Source of the DNA: Savagea sp.
GTDB taxonomy: Bacteria > Bacillota > Bacilli > Bacillales_A > Planococcaceae
Direction of reading: 5' to 3'
DNA: 5,942 nucleotides
Assembly (NCBI GenBank): GCA_030147435.1
Contig: JASKZX010000009.1
Location: forward strand, 1-5,942
The position numbers and the translations under genes are program-made. Shown here piece after piece: positions 1-5,312 of this stretch. Numbering within the stretch: the stretch's first letter is position 1; every line of letters starts with the position of its first letter. A model generated the notes under the pieces. That model was not told where the DNA came from, searched no databases, and saw nothing but the letters and a program-made list of their open reading frames with translations.

Positions 1-240
1 ATTGTCGAGCCACGCGTCGGCTTTCGTCCAAAAACGCCACACTCGATGCCAGTATTCGGCCAAGTGAAAGAAGTGCCGAATGTGTATGCGGCAAATGGGC
101 TCGGAGCATCAGGACTCACTGCAGGCCCATTCGTCGGATTACAACTAGCAAAGCTCATTGCGGGAGAAACGCCAGATGTTGACCCAGATGACTATGCATT
201 GTCGCTTGTATACAACAAGGATGAGGAGGAAACAGAATGA
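1..240 (+). CDS. FAD-dependent oxidoreductase, DAO (D-amino acid oxidase) family, C-terminal fragment
   Basis: Only the last 79 codons are present; the frame is open from base 1 and the start lies outside the window. The fragment carries the C-terminal signature of DAO-type flavoproteins: RVGFRPKTP followed by MPVFG, which in this family belongs to the substrate/flavin face, then NVYAANGLGASGLTAGP, the late glycine-rich stretch that closes over FAD before a final helix. Family members oxidise amino acids or other secondary or primary amines, often with release of hydrogen peroxide; the substrate cannot be told from this end. A cytosolic or membrane-face flavoprotein like B. subtilis YurR or a DadA-like enzyme is a reasonable guess by inference. 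The tail ends in an acidic run (KDEEETE). Its TGA stop overlaps the exoA start as ATGA, so the two genes are probably co-transcribed and translationally coupled. Family is fairly sure, exact enzyme is not. Confidence 0.8.
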   Translation: MVEPRVGFRPKTPHSMPVFGQVKEVPNVYAANGLGASGLTAGPFVGLQLAKLIAGETPDVDPDDYALSLVYNKDEEETE

Positions 241-989
241 AAATCGTTTCATGGAATGTCAACGGTTTACGCGCAGCGGTACGAAAAGGATGTCTCGATT
301 TTTTTGAAGCGATCGATGCGGATTTTTTCGCCTTACAAGAAATTAAAATGCAAGAAGGTCAACTCGACCTCGACTTACCAGGGTATGAGCAATATTATCA
401 TTATGCCGAGAAAAAAGGATATTCGGGGACAGCGATATTTACAAAACATACGCCCATCTCTGTGACACGTGGCATGGATGAAAAACATGCAGCGAATGAA
501 GGGCGTGTATTGACATTAGAGTATGAAGATTTTTACATCGTCAATGCGTACGTACCGAATGCGAAACGAGATCTTTCACGCTTAGAAGAACGACTTGCGT
601 GGGAAGATGAAATGCGTACGTATCTAACGACACTTGACCGCAAAAAACCTGTCATTTATGTCGGAGATTTAAACGTCGCTCATGAACCGATAGACATTAA
701 AAACGACCGAGCGAATCGTGGAAATTCAGGGTTTACGGACGAAGAACGTGCGAAGATGACCGAGTTATTAAATAGCGGGTTTACAGATTCTTATCGCCAT
801 TTCTATCCGGAGACAGAAATGTATTCTTGGTGGTCGTATATGAATAAAGCGCGCGACCGAAATATCGGTTGGCGCATCGACTATATTTTAATTTCTGACC
901 GTCTCGTTCCTTATGCAAAAGAAGCGCATATTCATACTGAAATACTCGGTAGTGATCATTGCCCTGTCTCATTAGTCATTGAGAAATAA
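237..989 (+). CDS. exoA: Exodeoxyribonuclease III / AP endonuclease ExoA
   Basis: This complete 250-residue protein has about the usual length for Gram-positive ExoA. It is a metal-dependent nuclease of the exonuclease-endonuclease-phosphatase (EEP) fold. It nicks DNA at abasic sites and trims 3' blocking groups in base excision repair in the cytoplasm. All family motifs can be read in order: WNVNGLR at 6-12 (metal-site Asn7), LQEIK with Glu35 (metal ligand), NAYVPN with Tyr105, GDLN with Asp144 and Asn146 (catalytic), GWRIDYIL at 211-218, and the C-terminal GSDHCPV with Asp240 and His241 (catalytic pair). The start is supported by AGGAGG at 224-229, seven bases before ATG. The start overlaps the stop of the upstream oxidoreductase by four bases, so translation is probably coupled to it. 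The gene is followed within seven bases by a strong intrinsic terminator, making it the last gene of its operon. Nothing is missing or truncated. Confidence 0.96.
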   Translation: MKIVSWNVNGLRAAVRKGCLDFFEAIDADFFALQEIKMQEGQLDLDLPGYEQYYHYAEKKGYSGTAIFTKHTPISVTRGMDEKHAANEGRVLTLEYEDFYIVNAYVPNAKRDLSRLEERLAWEDEMRTYLTTLDRKKPVIYVGDLNVAHEPIDIKNDRANRGNSGFTDEERAKMTELLNSGFTDSYRHFYPETEMYSWWSYMNKARDRNIGWRIDYILISDRLVPYAKEAHIHTEILGSDHCPVSLVIEK

Positions 990-995
990 AAGAAA

Positions 996-1029
996 CCTAG
1001 CAATCAATGAATGATTGCTAGGCTTTTTT
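996..1029. terminator. Intrinsic terminator between convergent exoA and yqkF-like gene, probably bidirectional
   Basis: The arms 996-1006 (CCTAGCAATCA) and 1012-1022 pair perfectly over 11 bp around the 5-base loop ATGAA, and a run of six T follows at 1024-1029 on the plus strand. This ends exoA transcription just after its stop. Read on the minus strand, the same hairpin is followed by GGTTTCTTTTA, a looser U-rich tail, so it can plausibly also end the aldo/keto reductase transcript. The stop codon of that gene (1028-1030) overlaps the plus-strand T run, so the two converging genes share one very economical terminator. Confidence 0.9.
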
Positions 1030-1951
1030 AGTCTTTTTTCGGAATTAAATGGTTTGTATATTCATGACGTGGTAAAGCGATCGATAAATAACGGACGGCT
1101 TGTTGCACGTCTTCCGATTGACTCGCTTCATAAGCACGTATCGCTTCTTTTAATTGTTCTTCCGTACGAGCGCCGATTAACGCACTTGCAACTGTCGATT
1201 CTTCTAAAATAAAGCGTGTTGCGAGTGCTTGAGTGTCTTCGTGGATCGCTTCAATAATGTCGAGTGCTTCTTGTAATGCCGGGTCGTCGAAACCGACATA
1301 GCCATCGACTTCTTTTCTTCGTTTTTCGAGTTCTTTCGTTAGTAACCCTTTAGCGACACTTCCTCGTGTAATGACAGAAGCGCCTCCTTTTCCGATCAGT
1401 GGGAATAACAATTCTGCGCGTCGGTCGAGTAAACTATATTGCATCATTACTGAATCGATTTCGCTATGTTCAATAAATCGGTCGATCACATTCGGACGAA
1501 TCGAAGAAATGCCGTATGCGCGAATGACGCCTTCTTTTTTCAGTTGTTCGAATGCGTCAATCGTTTCTTCATACGCGTCTTCAATCGTTCCGCCGTGCAA
1601 TTGATAAAGGTCGATATCATCGACGCCGAGTCGGTGTAAACTATCTTTTACCCCATTCATAATATGTTCTTTTGAAGGGTCCCATACCCAAGACTTTCCG
1701 TCCGGATTCATTTTGTTTCCGACTTTTGTCGCTAAAATAATATCGGAACGCTTCTCTTTCAATGCTTGGCCGACGACTTCTTCATTACGCCCTCCATCAT
1801 ATAAATCAGCGGTGTCAAAAAAGCGGATTCCGGCATCAAACGCCGCATCGATGACCCGTGCTGCTTCTTTCGGATCTGTCGAAAGCGACATCGTTCCTAA
1901 CCCAATTTCTGATACATTCAACTCGCTGTTTCCTAATTGTCGAAACTTCAT
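1028..1951 (-). CDS. yqkF: Aldo/keto reductase, YqkF-like
   Basis: This 307-residue protein is a complete member of the aldo/keto reductase superfamily: single-domain (beta/alpha)8 barrels that use NADPH to reduce aldehydes and ketones in the cytosol. The N-terminus MKFRQLGNSELNVSEIGLGT is the classic first strand. The catalytic tetrad can be read as Asp46 and Tyr51 (FFDTADLYDGG), Lys76 (ILATKVG) and His119 (LYQLHGG). Further family blocks are GVIRAYGISSIRPNVI at 141-156 and the late cofactor-binding stretch ASALIGARTEEQL. The LHGGTIEDAYEETIDAFEQL segment and the position next to a divergent nudF both fit B. subtilis YqkF. The physiological substrate is unknown. The start is supported by AAAGGAGAGG (plus-strand positions 1958-1967) six bases before ATG. 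It is a single-gene unit, divergent from nudF and convergent with exoA. Confidence 0.93.
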   Translation of the reverse strand: MKFRQLGNSELNVSEIGLGTMSLSTDPKEAARVIDAAFDAGIRFFDTADLYDGGRNEEVVGQALKEKRSDIILATKVGNKMNPDGKSWVWDPSKEHIMNGVKDSLHRLGVDDIDLYQLHGGTIEDAYEETIDAFEQLKKEGVIRAYGISSIRPNVIDRFIEHSEIDSVMMQYSLLDRRAELLFPLIGKGGASVITRGSVAKGLLTKELEKRRKEVDGYVGFDDPALQEALDIIEAIHEDTQALATRFILEESTVASALIGARTEEQLKEAIRAYEASQSEDVQQAVRYLSIALPRHEYTNHLIPKKD

Positions 1952-1972
1952 ACGTATCCTCTCCTTTCATCC

Positions 1973-2002
1973 ATGATACAATGAAAGAAAATAAACATGC
2001 AA
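1973..2002 (-). promoter_or_regulatory. Possible sigma-A promoter for the yqkF-like gene
   Basis: Read on the minus strand there is TATCAT (1973-1978, 5 of 6 to the -10 consensus) with TTGCAT 18 bases upstream (1997-2002, 3 of 6 to the -35). Transcription would start near 1966, right at the edge of the ribosome site, which leaves an uncomfortably short leader. The call rests on a modest match in a gap of only 69 bp where a promoter for this gene must lie, so it is weak. Confidence 0.25.
1974..1982 (+). promoter_or_regulatory. Extended -10 promoter candidate for nudF
   Basis: TGATACAAT reads as an extended -10 element: TG, one base, then TACAAT, which is 5 of 6 to TATAAT. No good -35 hexamer sits 16-18 bases upstream, as is common for extended -10 promoters. 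Predicted transcription start is near 1989, giving a leader of about 32 bases before the nudF ATG. The element overlaps the -10 candidate of the opposite-strand gene, so the two could exclude each other. Confidence 0.45.
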
Positions 2003-2007
2003 AGAAA

Positions 2008-2013
2008 AGAGGG
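2008..2013 (+). promoter_or_regulatory. Ribosome binding site that sets the nudF start
   Basis: AGAGGG lies seven bases before the ATG at 2021. An in-frame ATG at 1997 lies upstream of this site and has no purine-rich site at the right distance itself, so translation most likely begins at 2021. The resulting protein has 185 residues, the length I recall for B. subtilis NudF. Confidence 0.7.
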
Positions 2014-2020
2014 CATTGCG

Positions 2021-2578
2021 ATGAAATTTGGAGAAGAACGAACGATCCGACGAAAAACGATATTTGAAGGAAAAATTATCGATGTCCACGTCGACGACGT
2101 CACATTACCAAATGGGGGCACGTCGAAAAGAGAAATTGTGACACATGGTGGCGCAGTTGCTGTTATTGCGCTTCTTGACGATGACCGATTACTATTTGTT
2201 GAGCAATATCGTAAGCCAATCGAACGAGCGAGTGTTGAAATCCCTGCAGGAAAGCTAGAAAAGGGAGAAGATCCGTTAGAAACAGCTAAACGAGAACTCG
2301 AAGAAGAAACCGGGTATCAAGCGAATGATTGGTCTTACGTGCAGTCATTTGCGACATCTCCTGGATTTGCAAGTGAGATTATGCATATTTATTTCGCGCG
2401 TGATTTATATGAAGTAGACGAACCGCTAACTCCAGATGAAGATGAGTTTGTGCGACTTTATCGTTTAACGATAGAAGAAGCGGAGCAACTCGTAAAAGAA
2501 GAGCGAATCTATGATGCGAAGACTGCATTCGCCTTGCTTTACGTAAAGGACTTTCTCCATTATAATAGAAAGAAGTAG
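2021..2578 (+). CDS. nudF: ADP-ribose pyrophosphatase (Nudix hydrolase) NudF
   Basis: This 185-residue Nudix hydrolase is of the ADP-ribose pyrophosphatase type. It cleaves ADP-ribose to AMP and ribose-5-phosphate, removing a reactive sugar nucleotide from the cytosol. The complete Nudix box (G-x5-E-x7-REUXEEXGU) spans residues 77-99: Gly77, Glu83, Arg91-Glu92, the metal-binding glutamates 94-96 and Gly98. The N-terminal strand region (FEGKIIDVHVDDVTLPNGG) and the pre-box QYRKPIERASVEIPAG are typical of the ADPRase subfamily and match NudF as I remember it. After the box, ATSPGFASEIMHIYFA at 111-126 is the loop that in this subfamily contributes to ADP-ribose selection. The gene is divergent from the yqkF-like gene, as in B. 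subtilis. Its last codons contain the likely promoter of fur. Start choice: ATG 2021 with AGAGGG upstream, not ATG 1997. Confidence 0.94.
   Translation: MKFGEERTIRRKTIFEGKIIDVHVDDVTLPNGGTSKREIVTHGGAVAVIALLDDDRLLFVEQYRKPIERASVEIPAGKLEKGEDPLETAKRELEEETGYQANDWSYVQSFATSPGFASEIMHIYFARDLYEVDEPLTPDEDEFVRLYRLTIEEAEQLVKEERIYDAKTAFALLYVKDFLHYNRKK
2538..2566 (+). promoter_or_regulatory. Sigma-A promoter candidate for fur, inside the 3' end of nudF
   Basis: A perfect -10 hexamer TATAAT (2561-2566) lies exactly 17 bases after TTTACG (2538-2543, 4 of 6 to TTGACA). Transcription would start near 2573, still within the last codons of nudF. The Fur/PerR-type operator at 2595-2609 would then fall about 22-36 bases downstream of the start. 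Spacing is ideal and placement just before a regulatory gene is sensible, but no experiment backs it. Confidence 0.55.
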
Positions 2579-2583
2579 AAAAA

Positions 2584-2615
2584 TGATTTCAACATAATAA
2601 TGATTATCAACATAA
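2584..2615 (+). repeat. Imperfect tandem direct repeat spanning the Fur box
   Basis: TGATTTCAACATAA (2584-2597) recurs as TGATTATCAACATAA (2601-2615) after a three-base spacer TAA. The copies share an identical 9-mer TCAACATAA (2589-2597 and 2607-2615) with an 18-base period. The inverted operator at 2595-2609 straddles the junction of the two copies. Confidence 0.6.
2595..2609 (+). promoter_or_regulatory. Fur/PerR-type operator upstream of fur
   Basis: TAATAATGATTATCA matches the Bacillus 7-1-7 Fur box (TGATAATNATTATCA) at 13 of the 14 fixed positions, the only difference being A for G at position 2. Against the PerR box (TTATAATNATTATAA) it matches 12 of 14. It sits between the fur promoter candidate and the fur coding region, as expected for autoregulation by Fur or control by PerR; PerR control of fur is known in B. 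subtilis. The sequence alone cannot decide between the two regulators. Confidence 0.75.
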
Positions 2616-2646
2616 AGTTGTCGATGAAAGAAGGAGTTTGACTGTT

Positions 2647-2754
2647 ATGCAAAAGCGTACTAATGAAGCGAGGCGTCCGCTAAGCGTTTGGACGAAACGA
2701 ATGGAGAAACGATTAGAGGGGGCGTCATCATGGAAAGTCGCATTGAACGTATAA
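2647..2754 (+). CDS. Possible small ORF (35 aa) overlapping the fur start
   Basis: ATG at 2647 follows AAGGAG (2631-2636) at a ten-base distance and opens a 35-codon frame ending in TAA at 2752-2754, which is 25 bases inside fur in a different frame. The predicted peptide starts MQKRTNEARRPLSVW, is strongly basic (nine Lys/Arg against three Glu), has no membrane segment, and resembles no family I recognise. Two roles are conceivable by inference: a leader ORF that modulates ribosome access to fur, comparable in layout to uof upstream of E. coli fur, or a true small protein. B. subtilis has the small FtsZ inhibitor gene mciZ near here, but the peptide does not look like MciZ. The ribosome site is real enough to list; coding status is unproven. 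Confidence 0.3.
   Translation: MQKRTNEARRPLSVWTKRMEKRLEGASSWKVALNV
2715..2722 (+). promoter_or_regulatory. Ribosome binding site that sets the fur start
   Basis: AGAGGGGG lies seven bases before ATG 2730. An in-frame TTG at 2688 would add 14 residues (ending in GGVI) that do not belong to the family, so the start is placed at 2730, where the protein begins MESRIERIKKQL like other Fur proteins. Confidence 0.8.
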
Positions 2755-3182
2755 AAAAGCAATTACACGGGGCTAATTATAAGTTGACCCCTCAACGAGA
2801 AGCAACAGTCATGGTGTTATTAGAACATGAAGAAGATCATTTAAGTGCAGAAGATGTTTTTTTGCTCGTAAAAGAACGTGCGCCTGAGATCGGTTTAGCT
2901 ACTGTTTATCGCACGCTTGAATTGTTAACAGAATTAAAAGTAGTCGATAAAATTAACTTCGGTGACGGTGTCGCACGTTACGATCTTCGTCATGAAGGAG
3001 CTACACGTTTTCACCACCACTTAATTTGTATTGAATGCGGGGCCGTTGATGAGATTCAAGAAGATTTACTCGGAGAAGTAGAAAAAGTCGTGCAATCCCG
3101 TTTCCAATTTAAAGTGAAAGACCATTGGCTCACCTTCCATGGCGTTTGTAAAGAATGTCAAGAAAAACAAGAAGACGAATAA
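2730..3182 (+). CDS. fur: Ferric uptake regulator Fur
   Basis: This 150-residue transcription regulator, with Fe(II) as co-repressor, represses iron-acquisition genes by binding Fur boxes as a dimer. The N-terminal winged-helix DNA-binding domain covers about residues 1-80 and includes KLTPQREATV and the recognition helix region IGLATVYRTLELL (54-66). The C-terminal dimerisation and metal domain follows. Visible metal features are His33 and His37 in the LEHEEDHLSAEDV segment, the HHH cluster at 95-97, and two cysteine pairs of the structural zinc site, Cys100/Cys103 (CIEC) and Cys140/Cys143 (CKEC). The INFGDGVARYDL stretch and overall sequence resemble B. subtilis Fur (recalled as 149 aa) throughout, which separates it from the paralogues PerR and Zur. 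It probably has its own promoter (2538-2566), a Fur/PerR box in the leader and its own terminator (3192-3220). It begins 151 bases after nudF. Confidence 0.96.
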   Translation: MESRIERIKKQLHGANYKLTPQREATVMVLLEHEEDHLSAEDVFLLVKERAPEIGLATVYRTLELLTELKVVDKINFGDGVARYDLRHEGATRFHHHLICIECGAVDEIQEDLLGEVEKVVQSRFQFKVKDHWLTFHGVCKECQEKQEDE

Positions 3183-3191
3183 TGTAAAGGG

Positions 3192-3220
3192 GAGGGATGG
3201 CAAGGGCTATCCCTCTTTTT
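3192..3220 (+). terminator. Intrinsic terminator after fur
   Basis: GAGGGATGGC (3192-3201) pairs with GCTATCCCTC (3206-3215) as a 10-bp stem with one G-T wobble and the tetraloop AAGG, followed by TTTTT (3216-3220). It lies nine bases after the fur stop and only 17 bases before the xerD ATG, so any transcript reaching xerD must either read through it or start inside this tiny gap. Confidence 0.85.
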
Positions 3221-3237
3221 GATGAAAGGGGTACGAG

Positions 3238-4131
3238 ATGAAAGACCAAGTAGCGCAATATATTGAACAGCTCATTCAAGAAGGAAAAAAGAGTGAGCGG
3301 ACGATAGACTCTTACCGACGAGACTTACTCGATTATGCGAATTATCTCCATTTTCAATGGCAAGTGAATCAAGTCGATCAAGTCGAACAACTTCATATTA
3401 TTCACTATATGAACGCCTTGCAGAAAAAAGGCCGCTCGGAGCGAACGATCGCGCGTCACTTGTCGTCGATTCGCTCTTTTCATCAATATGCATTACGACG
3501 ACAATGGACGATGCAAGATGCGACGCAATATGTAGAGTCTCCAAGCATCCGAGAAGAAGAACCTGTCATTTTAACAGAAGAAGAAGTGAAGCGATTACTC
3601 GATGCTCCAGAAAAAGGAGTACTCGCTAAAAGAGACCGTGCGATTCTTTATACGCTTTACGGAACAGGTATTCGGATGAGTGAGTTACTCCAATTAAATA
3701 TGGAAGATCTTTCGTTAGAGCACCGTTTTTTACGAGTGAAAGGAACGAAAGAAAAAGAACGAATTATTCCACTTCATCGAGAAGTTGTGAAATATATAGA
3801 AGCATATTTATCGACGTGCGAATATCTCGCACCGAATGAACCGTTATTTCAAAATTTGCGCAATCAACGTTTAAGTCGTCAAGGATGTTGGAAAATGATG
3901 AAGAAGTATGCGGATGTTGCACAGCTTGATGAGACATTTTCACCGGAAGTGTTACGCCGTTCGTTTGCGACTCATTTCGTTGAAAATGGTGCAGATTTAC
4001 GTACGCTACAACATTTACTCGGTCATCAAGATTTAGGGACGACGGAACGATACATTCGAGGTTCTGAAGTGCCGCTCAAAGTAGCGTATGAGCAATTCCA
4101 TCCGTTTACGATAAAGGAGGAGAACATATGA
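3238..4131 (+). CDS. xerD: Tyrosine recombinase XerD (divergent active-site motif)
   Basis: This 297-residue protein has the usual XerD length. With XerC it recombines dif sites to resolve chromosome dimers at division. The N-terminal SAM-like core-binding domain covers about 1-100, and the catalytic domain about 110-285. Catalytic residues: Arg146 ([10 protein letters not shown]), Lys168 ([14 protein letters not shown], with about two extra residues in the turn), Arg240 ([10 protein letters not shown]), His263 ([10 protein letters not shown]) and the nucleophile Tyr272 (TTERYIRG). The normal His of the HxxR motif is Glu237 here (codon GAA in SPEVLRRSF), and the usual RH after it is RR. The C-terminal YTHV block reads YIRG, while the end FHPF is kept. 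Location beside fur and deoB argues for the xerD orthologue. Start: AAAGGGG at 3225-3231, six bases before ATG. It overlaps deoB by four bases (ATGA), so coupling is likely. Activity may be altered or compensated. Confidence 0.88.
   Translation: MKDQVAQYIEQLIQEGKKSERTIDSYRRDLLDYANYLHFQWQVNQVDQVEQLHIIHYMNALQKKGRSERTIARHLSSIRSFHQYALRRQWTMQDATQYVESPSIREEEPVILTEEEVKRLLDAPEKGVLAKRDRAILYTLYGTGIRMSELLQLNMEDLSLEHRFLRVKGTKEKERIIPLHREVVKYIEAYLSTCEYLAPNEPLFQNLRNQRLSRQGCWKMMKKYADVAQLDETFSPEVLRRSFATHFVENGADLRTLQHLLGHQDLGTTERYIRGSEVPLKVAYEQFHPFTIKEENI
3361..3387 (+). repeat. Three tandem copies of a 9-base unit inside xerD
   Basis: CAAGTGAAT, CAAGTCGAT and CAAGTCGAA follow each other without gaps, encoding Gln-Val-Asn, Gln-Val-Asp and Gln-Val-Glu at residues 42-50. 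The unit lies in the region between helices of the core-binding domain. It looks like a small in-frame expansion by replication slippage; coding chance with a Gln-Val rhythm is the alternative. Confidence 0.6.
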
Positions 4132-5312
4132 CATATCAAAGAATACACGTACTCGTTTTAGATTCTGTCGGAATAGGTGAAGCACCTGATGCTGCACGTT
4201 TCGGTGATGAAGGAGCAGATACACTCGGCCATATTGTCAAAGCAACAGGAGGACTCGACGTTCCTCATTTAATTTCTTTAGGACTCGGAAATATTCGTCC
4301 GATTCCAGGACTTTTATCAATAGAGACACCGAAAGCTTTTTACGGAAAAATGGAAGAGCGTTCCATCGGGAAAGATACGATGACGGGTCATTGGGAACTT
4401 ATGGGGTTACATATTGACCGCCCGTTTAAAACGTATCCGAATGGCTTTCCTCAATCACTCATTGACGAGTTAGAACGTAGAACGGGTCGGAAAGTGATCG
4501 GTAATCGACCAGCAAGTGGTACGGCGATTATCGATGAGCTCGGACCGGAACAGATAGAAACAGGCGCATTGATTGTATATACTTCAGCAGATCCTGTCTT
4601 ACAAATTGCAGCGCATGAAGAAGTCATTTCATTAGATGAATTGTATGAGATTTGTGAAATTGCTCGCGAATTGACGAAACGTCCTGAATACCTCGTCGGA
4701 CGCGTTATCGCTCGTCCTTATATTGGAGAGCCAGGAGCATTTGTCCGCACATCGAATCGTCACGATTACGCATTGAAACCATTTGGTCGTACGGTATTAA
4801 ATGAATTGAAAGATGCAGGAAAAGACGTCATCGCTGTCGGGAAAATTAACGATATTTATAACGGTGAAGGAATTACTAAAGCGTATCGTACGACTGATAA
4901 TATGGACGGTGTTGATACGCTCGTTCGTGTGATGAGAGAGTCGTTTGAAGGGATTAGCTTTACGAACCTCGTCGATTTTGATGCGAAATATGGGCATCGC
5001 CGCGACCCTAAAGGGTATCGAAGTGCGCTCGAAGCGTTCGATCGCCGCTTGCCAGAAATTGTAGAGGCGATGAATGACGAGGATTTACTCATCATTACAG
5101 CCGATCACGGAAATGACCCGACGGCACCGGGCACCGATCATACGAGAGAGTACGTTCCTCTTCTCGTGTATGCACCAAAAGAGGAACGAGGCGAATCATT
5201 AGGAATTCGTTCATCATTTGCGGACGTCGGCGCATCGATTGCTGCTAATTTCGGATTACCTCTTCCAATGATAGGTGAAAGCTTTTTACCACTTCCGAAG
5301 AAGGTGAAATAA
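4128..5312 (+). CDS. deoB: Phosphopentomutase DeoB (Drm)
   Basis: This complete 394-residue cytosolic enzyme interconverts (deoxy)ribose-1-phosphate and the 5-phosphate. It links nucleoside phosphorolysis to the pentose phosphate pathway and, via deoxyribose-5-phosphate aldolase, to glycolysis. It belongs to the alkaline phosphatase superfamily with two metal ions. The core domain is split (about 1-100 and 220-394) around a cap domain. Visible active-site residues are Asp12 ([13 protein letters not shown]), Thr84 in [10 protein letters not shown] (the phosphorylated threonine), Asp285 and His290 ([11 protein letters not shown]), Asp326-His327 (TADHGND) and His338 ([10 protein letters not shown]), all at positions one less than I recall for the Bacillus cereus enzyme. 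The cap shows [16 protein letters not shown] (124-139). A near-perfect AAAGGAGG (4113-4120), seven bases before ATG, gives strong initiation. It overlaps xerD by ATGA and pdp by TAATG, so it is the middle gene of a coupled run. Confidence 0.97.
   Translation: MTYQRIHVLVLDSVGIGEAPDAARFGDEGADTLGHIVKATGGLDVPHLISLGLGNIRPIPGLLSIETPKAFYGKMEERSIGKDTMTGHWELMGLHIDRPFKTYPNGFPQSLIDELERRTGRKVIGNRPASGTAIIDELGPEQIETGALIVYTSADPVLQIAAHEEVISLDELYEICEIARELTKRPEYLVGRVIARPYIGEPGAFVRTSNRHDYALKPFGRTVLNELKDAGKDVIAVGKINDIYNGEGITKAYRTTDNMDGVDTLVRVMRESFEGISFTNLVDFDAKYGHRRDPKGYRSALEAFDRRLPEIVEAMNDEDLLIITADHGNDPTAPGTDHTREYVPLLVYAPKEERGESLGIRSSFADVGASIAANFGLPLPMIGESFLPLPKKVK

Noticed and set aside
781..972. Minus-strand open frame inside exoA
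   Set aside because: It is antisense to the conserved C-terminal half of ExoA, and its sequence shows only low-complexity translation of the other strand.
1371..1604. Plus-strand open frames opposite the aldo/keto reductase
   Set aside because: They mirror a coding region with intact catalytic motifs on the minus strand; composition is Ser/Ile/Arg-rich, as expected of a shadow frame.
1997..2020. Upstream in-frame ATG for nudF
   Set aside because: It lacks a Shine-Dalgarno-like sequence and would place the true ribosome site AGAGGG inside the coding region; starting at 2021 gives the family length of 185 residues.
2688..2729. In-frame TTG start that would extend Fur by 14 residues
   Set aside because: No ribosome site lies ahead of it at proper distance, the added residues are not Fur-like, and AGAGGGGG precedes ATG 2730, where the family N-terminus begins.
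2647..2754. Identification of the small ORF as mciZ
   Set aside because: The position is similar to B. subtilis mciZ, but the peptide shows no recognisable MciZ pattern and the organism may not sporulate.
3155..3183. Promoter for xerD: ATGTCA, 17 bases, AATAAT
   Set aside because: The hexamers fit moderately, but they lie in the end of fur and transcription would start right at the terminator hairpin (about 3190), so a transcript would begin with its own terminator. Kept only as a weak possibility.
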